The translations under genes were made by a program, and so were the position numbers. This document shows positions 24,724 to 35,968 of a stretch of 64,000 nt of DNA, piece by piece; position 1 is the first letter of the stretch, and the number at the start of each line of letters is the position of its first letter. The notes beneath the pieces are model-generated. The model was not told the DNA's origin, did no database searches, and worked only from the letters and a program-made list of their open reading frames with translations. Source of the DNA: Pascua guehoae (lineage: Eukaryota > Basidiomycota > Tremellomycetes > Trichosporonales > Trichosporonaceae); NCBI GenBank assembly GCA_001600415.1, contig BCJX01000005.1:228268-292267 (forward strand). The letters are read 5' to 3'.

Positions 24724-26181
24724 ATGGGCAAACCCAAGGCCGCCCTCGGCGTAACGGCAACCTCCCCTCCCTCACCATCTTCGTTCTCGCGACTCTCGCA
24801 CACGCTCCTCTTGCCAATCTCGTTCATCCTTCACCGCCTGCATGCCCTTCTTACCACGCTCCTCCTCACTGTTCTCGCCCTCGGCCCCATGCCGAGCCAC
24901 ATCGGCTTCGTCATGGACGGGAACCGGCGGTATGCTCGGAGTCATGGCGAACGTGTGGCCAAGGGCCATGAGCGGGGGAGCGAGTCCTTGAAACGAGTGA
25001 GTAAGAGTTGGTGTTGGCTCCTCGGATGTGTCACTTCGTCCGCCTGGAATCCCTACTGGCCGTCCGGCACCAGTCCCAAGAGCCTAGTTCCCCTCCTTTG
25101 AGCCTCGTTGGGCATTGGTATATCGACGCCGCACCTCCCCCGACCCAGCTGACCAAGCCAGACACTCCGAATCTGTCTCCGCCTCAACATCCGTGCCGTG
25201 TCGGTCTACGCATTTGCCATTGACAACTTTAACCGCGCGCCGGAAGAGGTTGACGCGCTTATGAACCTCGCGCGCGATTCGCTTGCCGAGATCTGCCGCG
25301 AGGGTGGGTTCCTTTCCCAGCACGGCATTCGTCTCCGCTGCATTGGCCGCTTAGATCTGCTCAAGCCCGAGATGCAGGAGGCGCTCCGTGAGATGGAGAA
25401 GAGCACGGCCAAGTACAATCGGTGAGTCTGGGGTGGAGCTGCGGGCTGCGGAAAACGTGACCCTGGGGACGGCTGCGTGCTGTGCTACGTGCTGCGGGAG
25501 GTGCGACGTGCAATGTGCGCCTTGGGAGCTTGCTAGTACTCTCGTCCTGGCCTCTTAGAAACTTGACACTAGCTCGGTCCGGCTATGTTAGCCTGATACC
25601 GGAGTGCTCGGGCCACTACGCGCGTCACTTTTGTTTTCATTTGCCCGTCGCCGGCCCCCGTGGATAGGTTGCTAACCAACAGGGGTGTGCTTAACGTCTG
25701 CGGTCCATACGCATCGCGAGACGAAATCACCACCGCCGTAAAGGACACGGTCGCCCAGGTCGAGGATGGCAAGCTTTCCGATGAGTGAGTTTTGCGCGTT
25801 TATGAAACCTGTTGTTGTGCTCGCCGTTGACCTCAGCGATGTGTCCGCAAAGTACATTTTCGACAATCTCGAGTCGGTTCGCGCGGCACACGGCGTGCAT
25901 GCCCGAGGACACTTGGACATTCTCGTGCGGACCAGTGACGTCAAGCGCTTGAGTGACTTTATGATGTGGCAGGTGAGTGAGCGAGGGGCCGACGGGCAGC
26001 TGAACCTTCCATGGTCGAGTGCCACACCCCCGGACTACCGCACTCTGCTCACACACAGGCATCCGACGACACACAGGTTCACTTTGTAAAGACGTACTGG
26101 CCCGACTTTGGTCTCACCGACTTGCTCCCGATTCTTCTCGGGTGGCAGCAAAAGGTGTGGCTCCGGAGACTCGGCTGGTAG
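24724..26181 (+). CDS. RER2: Dehydrodolichyl diphosphate synthase (cis-prenyltransferase)
   Basis: Predicted 297-residue enzyme, five exons, introns 24997-25161, 25422-25682, 25785-25836 and 25973-26058, all frame-consistent. It adds isopentenyl units in cis to farnesyl diphosphate to make the dolichol precursor for N-glycosylation at the ER. A hydrophobic stretch at about 27-54 could anchor it. The catalytic motif [11 protein letters not shown] has Asp65 as the Mg-binding residue. Then follow [14 protein letters not shown] (the second conserved region), [14 protein letters not shown], and the C-terminal [13 protein letters not shown]. The last residues are WLRRLGW, giving an R-x-G triplet at 294-296. 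In heteromeric eukaryotic enzymes that triplet normally sits in the partner subunit Nus1/NgBR. The family call is very secure; RER2 versus SRT1 is not resolvable. Confidence 0.92.
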
Positions 26182-26298
26182 AAGGGGCGCCGAGCGCATC
26201 ACGTCTAGATTGATTGGCGCATAGAGGGTCCGAGTTGTGTATGCATGTACGGTCATATTGTCTACACGTCTACTGCTGATCTATCCTCTCCCACACAC

Positions 26299-26919
26299 TC
26301 AATCACAGCTCCCGTCCGCCGGCCCATCCTTCCACCGAGCATTCAAGTTTGGCCAGTCACACGCAAACGTCTTCTTTCCCAGCTTTTCATTGACGGTATT
26401 GTGTCGCTCGCAGAGCCAGCGGCTCAGTGCCTCGCGCCCGCTCACGTCTGGCGGGTTGGCCGCGGAATCGCGTCCAAAGTCGTCCGCACACCATGTACAC
26501 GGGTACAGCTGAGGGATGGAGCCGAGCAGGGCGCGCATGTGGGTCTGCTGCGCCGGCGTTGGGTTGGTCGGGTACCACGCCGCGGTCGTGTGGAGAAAAG
26601 TCCACGTCGCGCGGCCCAGGGCGTTTGTATCGGGCGGGCAGTTGGAGCGGTCGGGTGTCGACGACGAGGACGAGGAAGCTGCGACAGCTGCGCCGGTGGC
26701 GACCGCGGCAGCAGCAGCGGCAGGCTTGGAGCTCGAGCTGGGGCTGACACCCGCACCAGCACCGTCGCCAGCCTTCTTCTTGATCTTCATGCGACCCCAG
26801 TCCTGCCACGAGTTGCACACCTTGCATACCTTGCCGTCGGGGCCGAGAATGAGCCCCGGGGGCAGGTTGGGGTGTGTCTCCTTTGTCGTGCGGAGTGGCT
26901 CGGTTTGCGTTTGCGTCAT
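26299..26919 (-). CDS. ERV1: FAD-linked sulfhydryl oxidase Erv1
   Basis: Single-exon gene, 206 residues, convergent with the cis-prenyltransferase gene 117 bases away. Erv1 reoxidises Mia40 in the mitochondrial intermembrane space. All key elements are visible: the shuttle CxxC at Cys32/Cys35 (KVCKVCNSWQDWGR), the FAD-proximal active-site CTWC at 141-144, the structural Cys170-x16-Cys187 pair, and the FAD-binding HNTVNEKL at 173-180. The linker between shuttle and core (about 50-92) is an Ala/Ser/Gly tract, low in complexity but typical in position for Erv1. The ATG at 26917-26919 is used. Confidence 0.95.
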   Translation of the reverse strand: MTQTQTEPLRTTKETHPNLPPGLILGPDGKVCKVCNSWQDWGRMKIKKKAGDGAGAGVSPSSSSKPAAAAAAVATGAAVAASSSSSSTPDRSNCPPDTNALGRATWTFLHTTAAWYPTNPTPAQQTHMRALLGSIPQLYPCTWCADDFGRDSAANPPDVSGREALSRWLCERHNTVNEKLGKKTFACDWPNLNARWKDGPADGSCD

Positions 26920-29136
26920 GGTGGAGGACTTGAACCGAGGTCGTCAATTAGGAGGAAATGAGGGGGCGAGGGAGTCGGTGGGCGTGGGGCTGTTACTGAG
27001 TCGCGGAAAGCCCAAGGTCTCGACGACGTGAGCCGGCAGCGGCGGGGAGTGGGTGCTGAGGTAATCAATCGGGACGTAGAGCAACGACGAACACTGTCGG
27101 CCGAGGAAGCAGCGATCGGAGACCGGTCGTAAGCGAGAGTGTATGGCCTGGAGTGTGTTGAAGGGGATAGCGCTGGTGACAGAGTAATGTTGTCAAATGT
27201 TGTTGATGATAAATGTTGACTGCCGGTGTGAGCAATTGTTGGTGGACGGATTTCAAAGTTCAAGTTCGTAACCGCTCAGTCAGCGCCTGGGTTCGGCAAG
27301 GCACGGCAGCGGAGGGAGGCGGCAAACGAAAAACACACTACGGCTCGGCAAGCGTAACCCTTCCTCCAGTAGTGCGTTTTTCGGCAGGCTGATTTCGCGA
27401 ATACAACCAGGATGGGTGGCGATCGGGGTTTGTAGTCATCTTCTCCGATCTCGTCTCAGCTATCCAACTGCCATAAAGTAGGGCACACACGTCGTGATCT
27501 CTGAACCGCTGCCAGTGACTGAGCGGGAGACCCCAGCTCCCCGAGCCGACTGCTTAGTTGCTGCTGCTGCTTGAAGCTCGACGCCCAAATGCGAAACACA
27601 CAATGGAGTCTATATCGTGTGCCGAGCCTACTGTCATGCTGTGCATGACATCTGATGTGCACCTCCGTTGTGTGTACCTCCATGATTGTCACCTCCATCA
27701 TGTGATCCCATCAACACCTTAGAACGCTGCACCCCAGGATCAAAAGGAAGATATCAGTGCTCCCTCTTATGCACATCATATACTCCCTTCATGCGCACAT
27801 CTCATCACCATTTTGTCTATATAGCTCTTGTATCTCAGCCTTGCTGCTGCATAGATGGATCAAACACATAACAGTTATCTCTCATTGAACTGCAGTATAG
27901 GAGCCTGAGTCTTGCAGAAATCGCGCTATCCTCGTTTCCTCACACCTACAGCTAGATTACAAAGCACAAGTTTACATGGAACCAGCTGCTACAGTTTCAT
28001 CAAGCAGCTCATCCGCGGCGCTAAGGCTTTCTTCCCCCCTGTGTGATACAAGGTCGATCTTGACCATTGCCTGCGCCGTACGACTTGCTGCTGAAGTACA
28101 TGTCTTGCCGCCTAACCGGTCTCTACTTGGGATCATGCGCCTCTACCTCAATCTCAACACGCATGTCGTCCTCACCGAGACGCGTGACACCCACACATGT
28201 CCACAGCGGCTTGTGGTTCGGCATTTTTTTTTTTTTGTGGAGAGCGGCTGTCATTCATGAAAGAGTACTCTGGAAGGCCTCCGGTGGCCTACAAGTCACA
28301 GATGATCGTATAGTGCTGTTGCAGGCGAGTTCGAAGGGGGTCAAAACAGCTTCCAGTTGTCTTGAGCTCAATGTGGCACTCTGGCGATCGGCATCGTCCA
28401 GATACCCCCCAGCTCCCGACTGCCCCATGCCCGATGTATCCGCAAAATCACTCCTGTTCTCCTTCACAACATGTACAACAGCCTCTGTTAACGCACACGA
28501 CGGGCGTAACAGCTGTGATCTCTCTGGAGCTGGGTTTCGACTCTTACGAGTGACTCACCGCTCCCAAGCGACGACAACTGCGCTTGCTTTCTCCAGCTTG
28601 GCGGCCAGCTCCTATCATCCAGCTGCCCTCCTCCTGGTTCCCGACTGTCCTTGCTCAGAATAAACAGCATTCTATCGCTCTCGTACACTCTCGCAGCGAG
28701 CGCGGTCTGCTTTGATAACGCACAGGACAGGGTGACACCCTCGGCCGAACAGGTCCCTCCTGAACCCATCCACCACACCACGTCCACGCCGCCTTCCGTT
28801 CGACATGCTGAGCGCGAACGAGGGCAAGCGCCCCCCGAAGGCGAGTTGTGGTCCTCAGTCAGCTCTCCCGCTGGTGATCGCCCTCAGGCACACAGTTTTT
28901 GTGGCGAAACCCCACAACGACCACGGAACCATTGCCAAAAACCACCACCACCACCACCACCAACACCACCCCCTCCTCCTCACTCCAACAGCCTCGAATC
29001 GACCTCTCATTCGACGTAAACGACCAAGTCAACCCCTCTCGCTGCTTGCGGACCCTCCCGAATCCGAAATTTTGCTTCCGTGATCGGCGTAATGTAGCAA
29101 ATGGTGCATCCCTCCACCTCCAAGTCACCGCCCACT
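26920..29136. other. Intergenic, no gene seen
   Basis: More than 2 kb between the ERV1 start and the eL18 stop. It contains an imperfect 15-base inverted repeat (27327-27341 with 27369-27383), a T run near 28226-28237, and a CCA-rich tract near 28939-28972. The frames present (for example 28067-28663) show no domain. The right end should hold the eL18 3' untranslated region. Confidence 0.5.
27327..27383. repeat. Imperfect inverted repeat (15-base arms, 27-base loop)
   Basis: The left arm CGAAAAACACACTAC and the right arm GTAGTGCGTTTTTCG are reverse complements except for one position. The pair lies in the upstream flank of ERV1, 408 bases or more from its start codon. Confidence 0.7.
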
Positions 29137-29839
29137 CTACTTGTGCGACGACTTGATCTTGAAGCCGCGCGAAGCACGACGACCACGGGCACGCTCTGGG
29201 GGTTGTCAGCGACGCTCTTGCGCTTTCTGGATGCGTAATTACCGAATTTGCGCCCCTTCGAAGCCAGATAAGGCTTGCCGCCCTTGAGGGGACCGCCGAA
29301 GTGGGCGACGGCCTCGCGAACGTTGCGCTTGCCGCGGAGCTGGGGGGGTCAGTAGAGCGTTTTGGGACGTCTGGGGGGCTGTGGGGAGCTCGAGCAAGCT
29401 GTTGTAAGGCATGGGGACTCACGAGAACGGTGTTCGAGCCGGTGGGGGCACGGACAGCAAGCTGGTCCAGGGTAAGAGCCTCACCGCCCTGGGCGAGGAT
29501 GCGAGCGCGAGCAGCGTTCGAGAAACGGAGGGCCGCGACCGAGAGCTTGGGGACCTCGGGGAGACGCTCGTCGTCGAGGACCGAGCCGACGATAACAACG
29601 GTCTTCGAGTTGTCGGGGTTGGAGCCGCGGGTCTCCTTGACAATGCGCGAGAGCGAGATCGGGGGGCGGTTGATCTTGCTCATGAAGAGGCGGCGGAGGA
29701 CGACGCGGTTGAAACGCGAGTCGGTGCGGCGCGCAAGGAAGCGGTAGAGCTTCACAAGGAGGAGGAGGTAGGGGTCCTCCGACTTGGGAGCCTGGCGGTT
29801 GCCCTTCTTAACGTGGTGGCGGCGGATGTCGATACCCAT
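29137..29839 (-). CDS. RPL18: 60S ribosomal protein eL18
   Basis: Predicted 190-residue ribosomal protein, three coding exons (29839-29423, 29339-29243, 29195-29137). It starts [15 protein letters not shown] and ends [20 protein letters not shown], both diagnostic for eL18. It contains the conserved [19 protein letters not shown] and GSNTVLLRGKRN segments. The first intron falls between VL and LRGK and the second splits the Glu of KFER. A 5'-leader intron is also likely, listed separately. It is a structural component of the large ribosomal subunit. Confidence 0.97.
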
Positions 29840-29844
29840 CTTGC

Positions 29845-30248
29845 CTGGAAATTGTCAGCAATCCGTTCTGCCTGTTGCAGGCGAGTCCACACGCGCGACG
29901 ACGGATTCCACAACGACGGCGATAGCGATAGCGACAGCAGCACGACAGCGTCCACTTCTTTCCTCTCCCCAGCTCGCGCCCCACTCCCTCGCTCTCCTTC
30001 CAACTTCTCAGCCGCGCCACGCTCCCCACACAACATCCCTCCACCCGCCGCGCTCGCGAATCGCTGCTGTCGCCATCGTCGCGCCTGTCGCTGTGTCGTC
30101 GGGATCGTGGCCGTCGTCGTCGTCGCGCATGTCGGTCTCCTCGCTGGACACCCACCGTTTTGATCTTGCTGTACACCAACAGAACGAAGGACTGAACACT
30201 CGACCCGCTCGACTGCCAACCGCCGCCCAGCATCCAGCCAGCACTCAC
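29845..30248 (-). other. Probable 5'-UTR intron of RPL18
   Basis: A consensus donor GTGAGT (minus, at 30248) and an acceptor CCAG at 29845-29846 flank 404 bases just six bases upstream of the RPL18 ATG. Leader introns are common in fungal ribosomal protein genes. This is inferred from splice signals only. Confidence 0.6.
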
Positions 30249-31364
30249 CTCGGTGAAATCTTGGCAAGCACCGGGGATACGAGTGTGGCACTTGGATTTT
30301 CAGACTCAGGGCTGAACGATGGGATCGTCGGCCCTAAGTCTGTTTGGTACCGCCGAAAGTTTCGACATTTTTAAAATCCGACTCTTTTCGAGGTCCACCG
30401 TTTGGTCCATGACGTCAGTGGGGTGTGCCAGGTAGCATGGTCTGTGGGCTCTGCCCTGACGTCGAAACGCCACTGTTGCTGAGACCGTGCTCGTGAAAAC
30501 GAGCAACAGAGTGGACGAAAGCCAGAGACACACCCAAGAGCACCACCCATGACCACATACATGACTTTGAAATGCCGCTTTCGCTCACTCCAGTTCCTGA
30601 CGGTCACGGTTGTTGAAGGCAGCAGTGTCAGATGTTGAAAACATGGGTGCCGCGAGAGCTTTTATCGATGTCACAGTAGGCTCTTTCATCTTAGGCAATC
30701 GGTATGAATGACAACTTGCCGAAACGTCCGTGAAGATTCGGCGCCAGCCGGCTGACGCCTTTGCACCGCAAACACCAAGCCGCAGTCAATTCAGCCGATA
30801 CATATGCAGTGCATCAGTCTATCAGGCCTTCCCCACTCCGCTTTCCTCGTCCTTCTCCTCCATGCCGGCCTTCTGAGAGGGCGAAAGGCCTGCGGATCAG
30901 CTCGTCCCCGTCTAGCTTTACGGCCTACCGTCGAGGGCACTGGTCGGCTGAACAACAGGATGTGATGACAGTGATGAGTGGGGACAAGAAAAGAAGGGAA
31001 GGGAAGGGAAGAAGGAAACAAAGCACCCTCTGGTATCTCGTCACAACGGTACCGGGCTATCAGAAGGCAGTCTGCACTCCCTATGTCTTCCCCCGAAAAG
31101 TAGACAGGGTGGGGAGCGCACTACAACCCCAGAGATGGTGGTCAAGTTGACTGATCATCATCGTCGAGCACATCGCGGACCATACGGGAAGGGAAGGAAA
31201 AATGCTGTTCGTTCTACTAACGTCAAGTATTCGGCAACAACAAGCTACTGCCGCTACAAAATCCCACACGTAGCACACCTGACAGCTGCAAGCTGCTGCG
31301 GTGAGATCCTTTTACCATGGATACGGTGAGAAGGTCGTAGTGAGTGCATGTGCGAAATGCTGTA
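30249..31364. other. Intergenic, RPL18 promoter side
   Basis: The left part should carry the RPL18 promoter. A purine-rich tract occurs near 30993-31022. No gene is seen. Confidence 0.5.
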
Positions 31365-33061
31365 TCATCTTCGGTATTGGCACATGATATCATTTGCATA
31401 ACTCATAAGGCTGTTACTCATTCCGTAGTGCGAGTCTTCTTCGCGGTCGACAGACCTGCGGATGAGTTTGACGGTGGGGCGGGTGCAATACGTACCCTCG
31501 TTATCCGCAACGAGTTGGTCGTCCACCCACACTTCCTGCGACGACACATCGCTCGTGTCGTTGTCGCCCAGGCACATCTCCACCTCCTCGTCCTCGATGT
31601 CGTCCCAATCGTTCTCGCCCTTCGCGTCGTAGGACATACCCAGAGCACTGATGCTGGAGATGTCGTTTTTGCCGAGGGTCTTGCGCTCGTCGGCGTGGAT
31701 GAGACAGATGAAAAGAGACACGTACGTTTCCACCGAGCGACAATACATGGTAGTGAACAAGACGACGAGGCACGGGAATGATGCGAACCCAGGACACCCA
31801 TCGTTGAGCTCGATCGAGCGTCGAGTTACCAGTTGTTGCACTGAGACCAGGGAGCCTCGCTTGGCGCTGACTGTTAGTTGCTGAAAGCAATCCGACATTT
31901 CTAACAAACCTACTCACCCCTTGGTGAAGCGTTGGTCTGGGTTGTATTTGAGGAGCTTTTGGCAGTGGGGCAGGTTGCACGTGAAGTGCTGAATGTCCAG
32001 CAGGCGACGATACCAGGCGGGGTGGATACTGAGGCGGTCGTTGCCCAGATCCTCGTGCGCCTGCTTTACCACTTTGGTTGCGCAAAACTGGGAAGTAAGT
32101 AGGTGACATAAAAACACAGTCGACATGCACGCACTTTTGCGGTAGTCTTGAACATCATGTTGACGTCGATGCCGATGAGGTCGGCCTCAAGACGCGAACA
32201 TAGGGTGGCGGCCATGGGAACCGTCCCAGGTTCAAGCTGAAGGACGATTCCATAGATACGTCGGATCTCCTTCTCAATCCAGAGATAGGAGAATCCGGGG
32301 GTCCGCAGAATGGTCGAGAGGACAACCACATCGAACAAAAGGAGCAAGACTTGATCGAGCAAGTCCTTCTCCAAGTGGGCTCGGGCGCGCTGCTGAACCG
32401 TTAGAATTGCTTCACTTTCAACCTCAACTCGTACCTTAACGCGCGAGATGAGCGTGGAGATGTTGCCGAAGGAGAATCCGGACATCTTGCCCAGGAGGAC
32501 GTTCTCGTTGTATGCCGACGTTTCGATAGTGACGATGGCCGCCTCTGCGCAGGACTTGGCGTCCTGCACTTGCTTGATCTCGGTGCTAGCCTTGGCGAGC
32601 ACTTTGGGAACGAGGGAGAGGTCAAACGATTTCGAACGAATCCTCTCGACTGCGGCAGCGTACGCCTCATCCTCCGACTGGCCCTTCAGGGATTCCTATT
32701 GTCAGCGATTACTGCTAATCGAAAGAGACCTTGCCAAAGTAATTACCCACCTTGTGTTGGACAAGGAGGTCTCTCTCCTCCTCAATCTCGGCCATCACTT
32801 GGGTGATGATGGAGTTCTCGTCATCGGGCCTGATGTAGCAGCACCGCGATGAGGTGTTGTCTGTTGAGCGCTCCTGTTCTGCTGGTTAGCAACAGTCGTT
32901 GACAATGACTCACCATATTTGGGGAGCTCTTTGAGGCAGGTGGGGGACTTGCGCAGAGGGTCGAGGAGACCGGGTACGAGGGTGCGCAGGCCGCGCACTT
33001 TCTCGCCCAGTGCTGCCTCGATTTGTTCGTGGATGTACTTGTAAGGCAGGAGAAGGCTTTC

Positions 33062-33523
33062 CTGAATCGGTACTAGTGTCACGGCGGAGGGACGGGTGCG
33101 CAGTGGTGAACGTTCGTCCGAATGTCGAACAGCGTAGTGGCGGAATGCTAGGTATGAGAGACTAGACTATACATTCGCCGAAGGGTATCTGTAAGACAGA
33201 CAGCCTACGTATATATACCTTCGTCGAATGTACTGGTATAGTGACGTGATATGGGAGGTCTCAACTCATGACGTCAATGGGGATTCGAATACTGAAGTAC
33301 GAGGGTTCCATGACGGGCACCGTGGTTGCGTGCCACAACAAGTGTCTCCAGCGTGCGCGTCAGCTTGTCTTTTTTGAGAGCTTTCTGGGGAAGACTGCGT
33401 GGGTGAGAAGGGAGCAACCCTTTGCCCAGTGCAGCTGACGTGTGTGTGCGCGCCGGGGGGGGGGGGGGGGGATAATCTATGAGGAGGGTTTGGCTATCAG
33501 GGCTGAAGGACCGCAACACGTAC
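33062..33523 (-). other. Enlarged intron in orphan copy 1, with hairpin and poly-C
   Basis: By comparison with copy 2, whose matching intron is about 57 nt, this intron is 462 nt. It contains an inverted repeat at 33170-33232 and a 17-base G run at 33455-33471 (plus strand). The extra roughly 400 bases look like an insertion, but no flanking target duplication was found by eye. Confidence 0.55.
33170..33232. repeat. Inverted repeat (hairpin) inside the enlarged intron
   Basis: The left arm beginning TACATTCGCCGAAGG (33170) and the right arm ending CCTTCGTCGAATGTA (33232) are near-perfect reverse complements, separated by about 30 bases with a central TATATA stretch. Confidence 0.75.
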
Positions 33524-35968
33524 CGTGAGGGTGTCAAGGACGGAGAAGTCGACGCCAAGGTTCCTTTGGGAAGGTGGGTCGAGAGTCGGCATGATCAGCT
33601 CCGACGTGTCGCTAACCCGACCAAAATTGGTTCGGATCCAGCGGAAAAATTCCATGAACTCCTCAGTGTCTGTGTCTGGGGAGATGTCATGACGCTCGAA
33701 CTTTGCCTTAGCCACCATGAGCGGGTGATGCTGTGACGTGAGACTTGGAACCTCGGCAAATGCTCACCTCGTGGCGGATACGACGATCCTTCACGTTGAC
33801 ATCATCATCAAGTTCTTTTGAGCTCCGAGCGACCTCAATGGCCGCCTGGCGTACAGCAGGAATAGTCTTCTCCGTTTTACCGTAGAAGATTTTAGTGTGC
33901 GTACGAGCATCGCGATCGTTCTGGCGGGCTGCCTTTACGATAGCATCGCTCTGTGAGGATAAGGGATGCGAAACATGCTCGACCTACCCAGAGCCCATCC
34001 TTGTGCATATCTTCCGCAAGATCGCGGTGAAGTTCCCAAGGATGGATCTCGATACGCTCCTGGTCGATGTGGTCGAGGTCGTCAAGGTCGGGGAAGCTCT
34101 TGCGGATACGAGCCGCGATGCTGTCGATTTCGTGATCCGATGGGATGTCCCGAAATTTCGCCTTCACTGTCCACAGAGGGTGGTTCTGAGAAGTTGAACT
34201 GGGAACACAGGGACCCGCTCACCTCATGCCGAAACCGGCGGTCCTTGACCTCATCCGCGTTGGTGAGCTCCTGAGAGCTCCGGGCAACCTTGATGGCCTC
34301 CTGCTTGATAGAAGGCAGGCACTTGTTCTTGCCCTGGTTGAAGATTTTGTTGTGGATGCCCTTCTCTCGGTTGCCATCTTGCGCAGGCAGGATGGTTTTG
34401 GCCGTCTGTCAAGTTAGCGTATGTTCTTATGCTGCACGACTTACCCAAAAATCATCCTTGTGCATGTCTTCTGCGATGTCGCAGTAGACTTCCCATGGAT
34501 GGAGCTCGATGCGACTGTCATCGAGGTTGTGCAGGTCAGGGATGGCCCGTCGGATGCAAGCTGCGATCGATTCGATAACGGATCGCAGAGCACGCCCGGC
34601 GTTTGGGGACTTCAAGATGTTTGGCACCGACACATGCTCATTCTCTTGAGTAGTGGGGACAGATGTTGGTGCAGTCGGAAATCCAAGACGTTCCGCCTCC
34701 CGCTGGAGAGCTGCGTTTGACACGACGCCCGTGCTGTTGGGTTAGCATGGTGATGGGGCAACGTCACTCACGTCCAGGGGTCAACCGAGTCCGACCTGTT
34801 TGCCGCCTCCACAAACTTCTTCAGTGCGGTCTTCATGGGTTTGCCAAAGAGGTCCACTGCCAGGTCCCAGTTCCAGCCTCGCTCGCCTTCATCAACGTAC
34901 TTGCTTTTAACTGGACCTTTGGTTGTGAAGAGGACCAGGTACAAGCGGATCATGGCATTTTCGACCGCTGCACGCCTCTAGTGGAGCTGGGCGACGGCTT
35001 GCGTATCGCCTTTGGCTTCCAGGCGCCCGATACCCTGGCCATGACATGGTGAAGGTCCTCAAGGACGACAGGACCATCGACGAAGCGAAGAGGAGACGCC
35101 TGGCAGAGGGGGAGCGCAGCCATGACGCCGACTAGCCTCAAGACGGCTCCATGTCGGGACCGATTCCGTCGGTCCTGATATCCCTCGACACCAGCCGCTC
35201 CGTGCCGGGCCTCACCATTATGCCCAACAGCGGTGACCGATGACATTCGGTCTGACTCGGGTACTGGGTCCCTCCTGCAGGGGGACTACACAATGAGCCA
35301 CCTGGGCCACTCCTTCATCCCTGTGCGGCGCTCGCCCATGCCCCGTCCGCCGGCTGGCCCATCGCAGTATGGGTCGACCCTGAACGGCAGAAGTTGTTGA
35401 GTTTGAAGGCCTTCAGTCATTCGGATTTGATGCCTTCGACCTTTGACCACACAGGCCGGCCCCGTTCCAGGTTGACGGGTAGACCAAAGCCCATGGAGGC
35501 GTACTTGTGGTTGATCTGGGTTCTTTGGAGTAAACTGGGAAAACCCAGCCAACCCATGGGTCGTCGGACTGCTCGGCCACGATGCGCATCTTGTGGGTCT
35601 TGATGCGTAGCGTTGACGCCGCAGTCTTCTCGACAAGCTCGGCGGAGCCATCGTCGAAGGTGGTGACGGTAAACTGGTTCACCGCCGTGTCTTCACAGTC
35701 AGTACGTTACCTGGAGATGTTCACTTTCACACGTACCGCTGTAGGGCCTGCGACGGCGGCTGATCTTGTCCTCTTCCTTCCCAATGGGTGGACCCCAGTT
35801 GGGGGATCAATTGGTGTGTGGGGAGTCGAAAGGAAGGCTGATGCGCTCTCGCTGGAGTGCCTTTGGGTCAGTGGTTGCAAAGCAGAAGGGACGTACCCAG
35901 CCTTGCACTTGGATTGGCGAGCGAAGGCCGTTAGTTGGTCCACCGGGACCTGGGGGACGGTCGCTCAT

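Larger units (their letters stand above)
31365..35968 (-). pseudogene. Orphan tandem family, copy 1 (5' part broken, 3' part open)
   Basis: I do not recognise this family. The model is built by alignment with copy 2 to its right. From 34953 down to 31365 about eleven exons with short introns stay open, ending VKLIRRSVDREEDSHY. That part holds two tandem copies of a unit of about 115 residues, each with an HPWE motif (IELHPWEVYCDIAEDMHKD and IEIHPWELHRDLAEDMHKD) and an RRxRHE end. Then come an FMEFFRWIR block, a YKYIHEQIEAALGEKVRGLR block and a Lys/Glu-rich segment. The 5' part is damaged: a frameshift near 35515-35525, stop TGA at 35417-35419 where copy 2 has Trp, about 330 bases unmatched in copy 2 at 35050-35400, and TAG at 34978-34980. 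Start ATG at 35966-35968 is tentative. An N-truncated protein from ATG 34951-34953 is possible. Confidence 0.55.

Noticed and set aside
28859..29421. Read-through extension of the eL18 frame past the first splice donor
   Set aside because: The conserved eL18 sequence resumes only after splicing; the extension has no similarity.
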